From Polynucleobacter meluiroseus (GTDB lineage: Bacteria > Verrucomicrobiota > Verrucomicrobiia > Opitutales > UBA953): a stretch of DNA of 7,274 bases. The notes beneath the pieces were generated by a model, which did not search any database, was not told where the DNA came from, and worked only from the letters and a program-made list of their open reading frames with translations. The stretch lies in NCBI GenBank assembly GCA_943323725.2, contig CALPIW020000071.1, positions 1-7,274 of the forward strand. Reading direction: 5' to 3'. Shown piece by piece: positions 6,144 through 7,274 of this stretch (within the stretch, counting starts at the first letter, position 1; each line of letters begins with the position of its first letter). The translations under genes were made by a program, and so were the position numbers.

Positions 6144-6775
6144 TGGGTATGGCCGTGGTCGTGGCCGTCGCCATGATCATGGTCGTGGTCATGATGACCT
6201 TCGCCGGCGAAAAGTACCGGGAGCAGGAGTACCAGGCCGGCGATGAAGGCCGGGGCCCAGGCATTGCGCAGGGCGTGAGCCGAGAGGAACGGATAGAAGG
6301 CGACGTAACCCGCGAGCGCCCAGGCGCCGAGGTGGTTGGGGAAGATCCAAAGGCCCTTGAGGCCGCCGTCGTTGGCGCGGCGCTGGACGTAGACCGACAG
6401 GAAACCGGCGAAGAAGACGGCGGAAAGGATCAGGAGGAAGACGGCGAAGGGAGCCCAGCCTTCCACGGCGTGGTGGTGGATCTCATCGGCCTGCTTCTTG
6501 AAGTCGGCAGAGACGGCGGCCTCAGCCTGGGCCTTGGCGGCCGCGGCGTCGAAGGTCTTGCCCTTCGCGGCGGTCTTGGCCTTGGCGACGGCCTTGTCGA
6601 CCAGGGCGGCCTTGACGACGGCTTCCTGGTGGTGGGCTTCCGACTCCGGAAGCGTATGGCTCATGTAATGATAGGCGCCGGCGGACACGCCGTAGAAGAC
6701 GGCTCCCAGGATGACGGTATTGATGGCCAGGCCGAGGCGGCCGAGGGGCTTGGTAAGGTCCAGCGAGAAGCTCAT
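6140..6775 (-). CDS. Four-helix membrane protein with His/Asp-rich C-terminal tail, unknown family
   Basis: I use the ATG at 6775 (211 residues). A longer open frame reaches 6934, but it would overlap the divergent HAD gene and its extra 53 residues are polar and unlike a leader. Hydrophobic segments lie at about 13-34, 108-129, 147-166 and 172-190. Between the first two is a roughly 70-residue Ala/Lys/Glu-rich stretch, probably helical, flanked by His-rich bits (HH at 48-49, HHH at 100-102). The last 18 residues contain nine His and five Asp, the sort of tail that can bind zinc, nickel, cobalt or copper ions. I do not recognise the family; nothing marks it as a known transporter such as CDF or HupE. 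The tail suggests metal binding or sensing, which is inference only. It is a single-gene unit with divergent and convergent neighbours. Confidence 0.82.
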   Translation of the reverse strand: MSFSLDLTKPLGRLGLAINTVILGAVFYGVSAGAYHYMSHTLPESEAHHQEAVVKAALVDKAVAKAKTAAKGKTFDAAAAKAQAEAAVSADFKKQADEIHHHAVEGWAPFAVFLLILSAVFFAGFLSVYVQRRANDGGLKGLWIFPNHLGAWALAGYVAFYPFLSAHALRNAWAPAFIAGLVLLLPVLFAGEGHHDHDHDHGDGHDHGHTH

Positions 6776-6863
6776 GGTGCGAAGCGGCAACCTAGGTCCG
6801 CCGCCCTGCCCTTCAATTCCAAACTTGGAAACCGTCCGCCGACCCGCCTGATTGGGGTCAGCC
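6776..6863. promoter_or_regulatory. Divergent intergenic region with an inverted repeat
   Basis: These 88 bases lie between the His-rich membrane protein and the HAD gene, which are read outward, so both promoters should be here. An inverted repeat, TTCCAA (6817-6822) and TTGGAA (6825-6830) separated by AC, stands near the middle in a locally AT-richer patch and has the size of a dimeric repressor or activator site. GGGG at 6854-6857 is a plausible ribosome binding site for the HAD gene. No clear -10/-35 pair is visible. Confidence 0.45.
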
Positions 6864-7274
6864 ATGGCCCGCCCCCTCCCTGAAACCGTCCTTTTCGACC
6901 TCGACGGCACGCTGGTCGACAACTTCGAGGCCATCCACCGCTGCTATGACGACGTCATGGGGATGATGGGCCTGCCCGGCGTGACCTTGGAGCAGATCCG
7001 GCGCGCGGTCGGCGGCTCCGTCAACGTCACGGTCGTCAAGCTGGCCGGCGAAGCCAACGCCCCCACCGCCACCCGCCTCTTCCGCGAACACTTCCCTTCC
7101 GTGATGTACCACGGCCTGCGCGCCTACCCGGGTTGCCGCGAGATCCTCGTGGCCCTGCGCGCCCGAAGCGTGCGGGTCGCGGTGTACACCAACAAGGACG
7201 ACGCCAACTCGAAGAAGATCATGGAGCACCTCGGACTCGATGACACGGTCGACGCGGTCTTCGGTACCAACGTC
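6864..7274 (+). CDS. HAD-family hydrolase, phosphoglycolate phosphatase-like, 5' part
   Basis: The frame is open from the ATG at 6864 to the window end, giving 137 residues of a protein that should be about 210-230 long. LFDLDGTLVDNF (10-21) is HAD motif I: D12 is the expected nucleophile and D14 the general acid. A helical cap follows (about 22-85), then AYPGCREILVALRARSVRVAVYTNKDD (87-113), in which T109 in VYTNK is motif II. Motif III Lys and the motif IV acidic pair lie beyond the edge. This arrangement, with a small alpha-helical cap inserted after motif I, marks subfamily IA, which includes Gph phosphoglycolate phosphatase, pyrophosphatase PpaX and beta-phosphoglucomutase. The TNK sequence after a PG-containing turn resembles Gph-type proteins most, but the substrate cannot be fixed from half a protein. 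Confidence 0.92.
   Translation, partial: MARPLPETVLFDLDGTLVDNFEAIHRCYDDVMGMMGLPGVTLEQIRRAVGGSVNVTVVKLAGEANAPTATRLFREHFPSVMYHGLRAYPGCREILVALRARSVRVAVYTNKDDANSKKIMEHLGLDDTVDAVFGTNV

Noticed and set aside
6143..6200. Short repeats and a CATGATCATG palindrome near the end of the membrane protein gene
   Set aside because: They follow from alternating His and Asp codons in the tail and need no separate DNA-level explanation.
6143..6883. A 246-codon plus-strand open frame opposite the His-rich membrane protein
   Set aside because: Its Val/Met/Gly/Glu-rich product is the complement of His/Asp codons and Ala-rich helices; it also runs into the start of the HAD gene.
6776..6934. N-terminal extension of the His-rich membrane protein up to 6934
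   Set aside because: It would overlap the HAD start and remove the divergent promoter region, and the added residues are polar and basic without any domain; the ATG at 6775 directly precedes the first membrane helix.
1..7274. CRISPR array, tRNA, insertion sequence, phage or toxin-antitoxin genes
   Set aside because: No spaced direct repeats, cloverleaf-like sequences, transposase motifs or small paired toxin/antitoxin frames were seen; nearly all bases are accounted for by ordinary genes.

Overview
This is a GC-rich, densely coded window from a Gram-negative bacterium, judged by an ExbB/TolQ - ExbD/TolR - TonB/TolA envelope motor. The mix of GC-rich codon use, weak ribosome binding sites, alternative TTG/GTG starts and a McsA-like zinc protein next to SurE fits Verrucomicrobiota (Opitutae-like). 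That placement is an inference from general resemblance and is not proven by any marker in the window.

Layout. Positions 1-1149 (+) hold the 3' part of an oligopeptide-type ABC transporter substrate-binding protein, cut by the window edge. It is followed on the same strand by a small exported protein of unknown function (1186-1692), an HPP-family membrane protein (about 1703-2212) and a RidA/YjgF-family protein (2217-2681). These genes are closely packed and could be co-transcribed. They converge on a minus-strand operon (4773 down to 2688) encoding an ExbB/TolQ proton channel, an ExbD/TolR partner and a TonB/TolA-like periplasm-spanning protein. A strong hairpin lies at the convergence point. 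A 98-bp divergent region separates that operon from a plus-strand pair: a four-CXXC zinc-binding protein with a UVR motif (McsA-like, 4872-5357) and a SurE nucleotidase (5366-6133). SurE converges on a minus-strand four-helix membrane protein with a His/Asp-rich tail (6775 down to 6140), and both stop codons lie in one 14-bp palindrome. An 88-bp divergent region then leads to the 5' part of a HAD-family phosphatase (from 6864), cut by the window end.

Functionally, most of the window is housekeeping and envelope biology: peptide uptake, energy transduction to the outer membrane, metabolite-damage control (RidA), nucleotide dephosphorylation (SurE) and probable phosphoglycolate-type dephosphorylation (HAD). 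No gap between genes exceeds about 100 bases. I see no tRNA, rRNA, CRISPR array, insertion sequence, phage gene or defence system. The points most worth a second look are the orphan McsA-like protein beside a divergent SurE, the His-rich membrane protein, and compact structures at the gene junctions. I do not see convincing evidence of a wholly new system.
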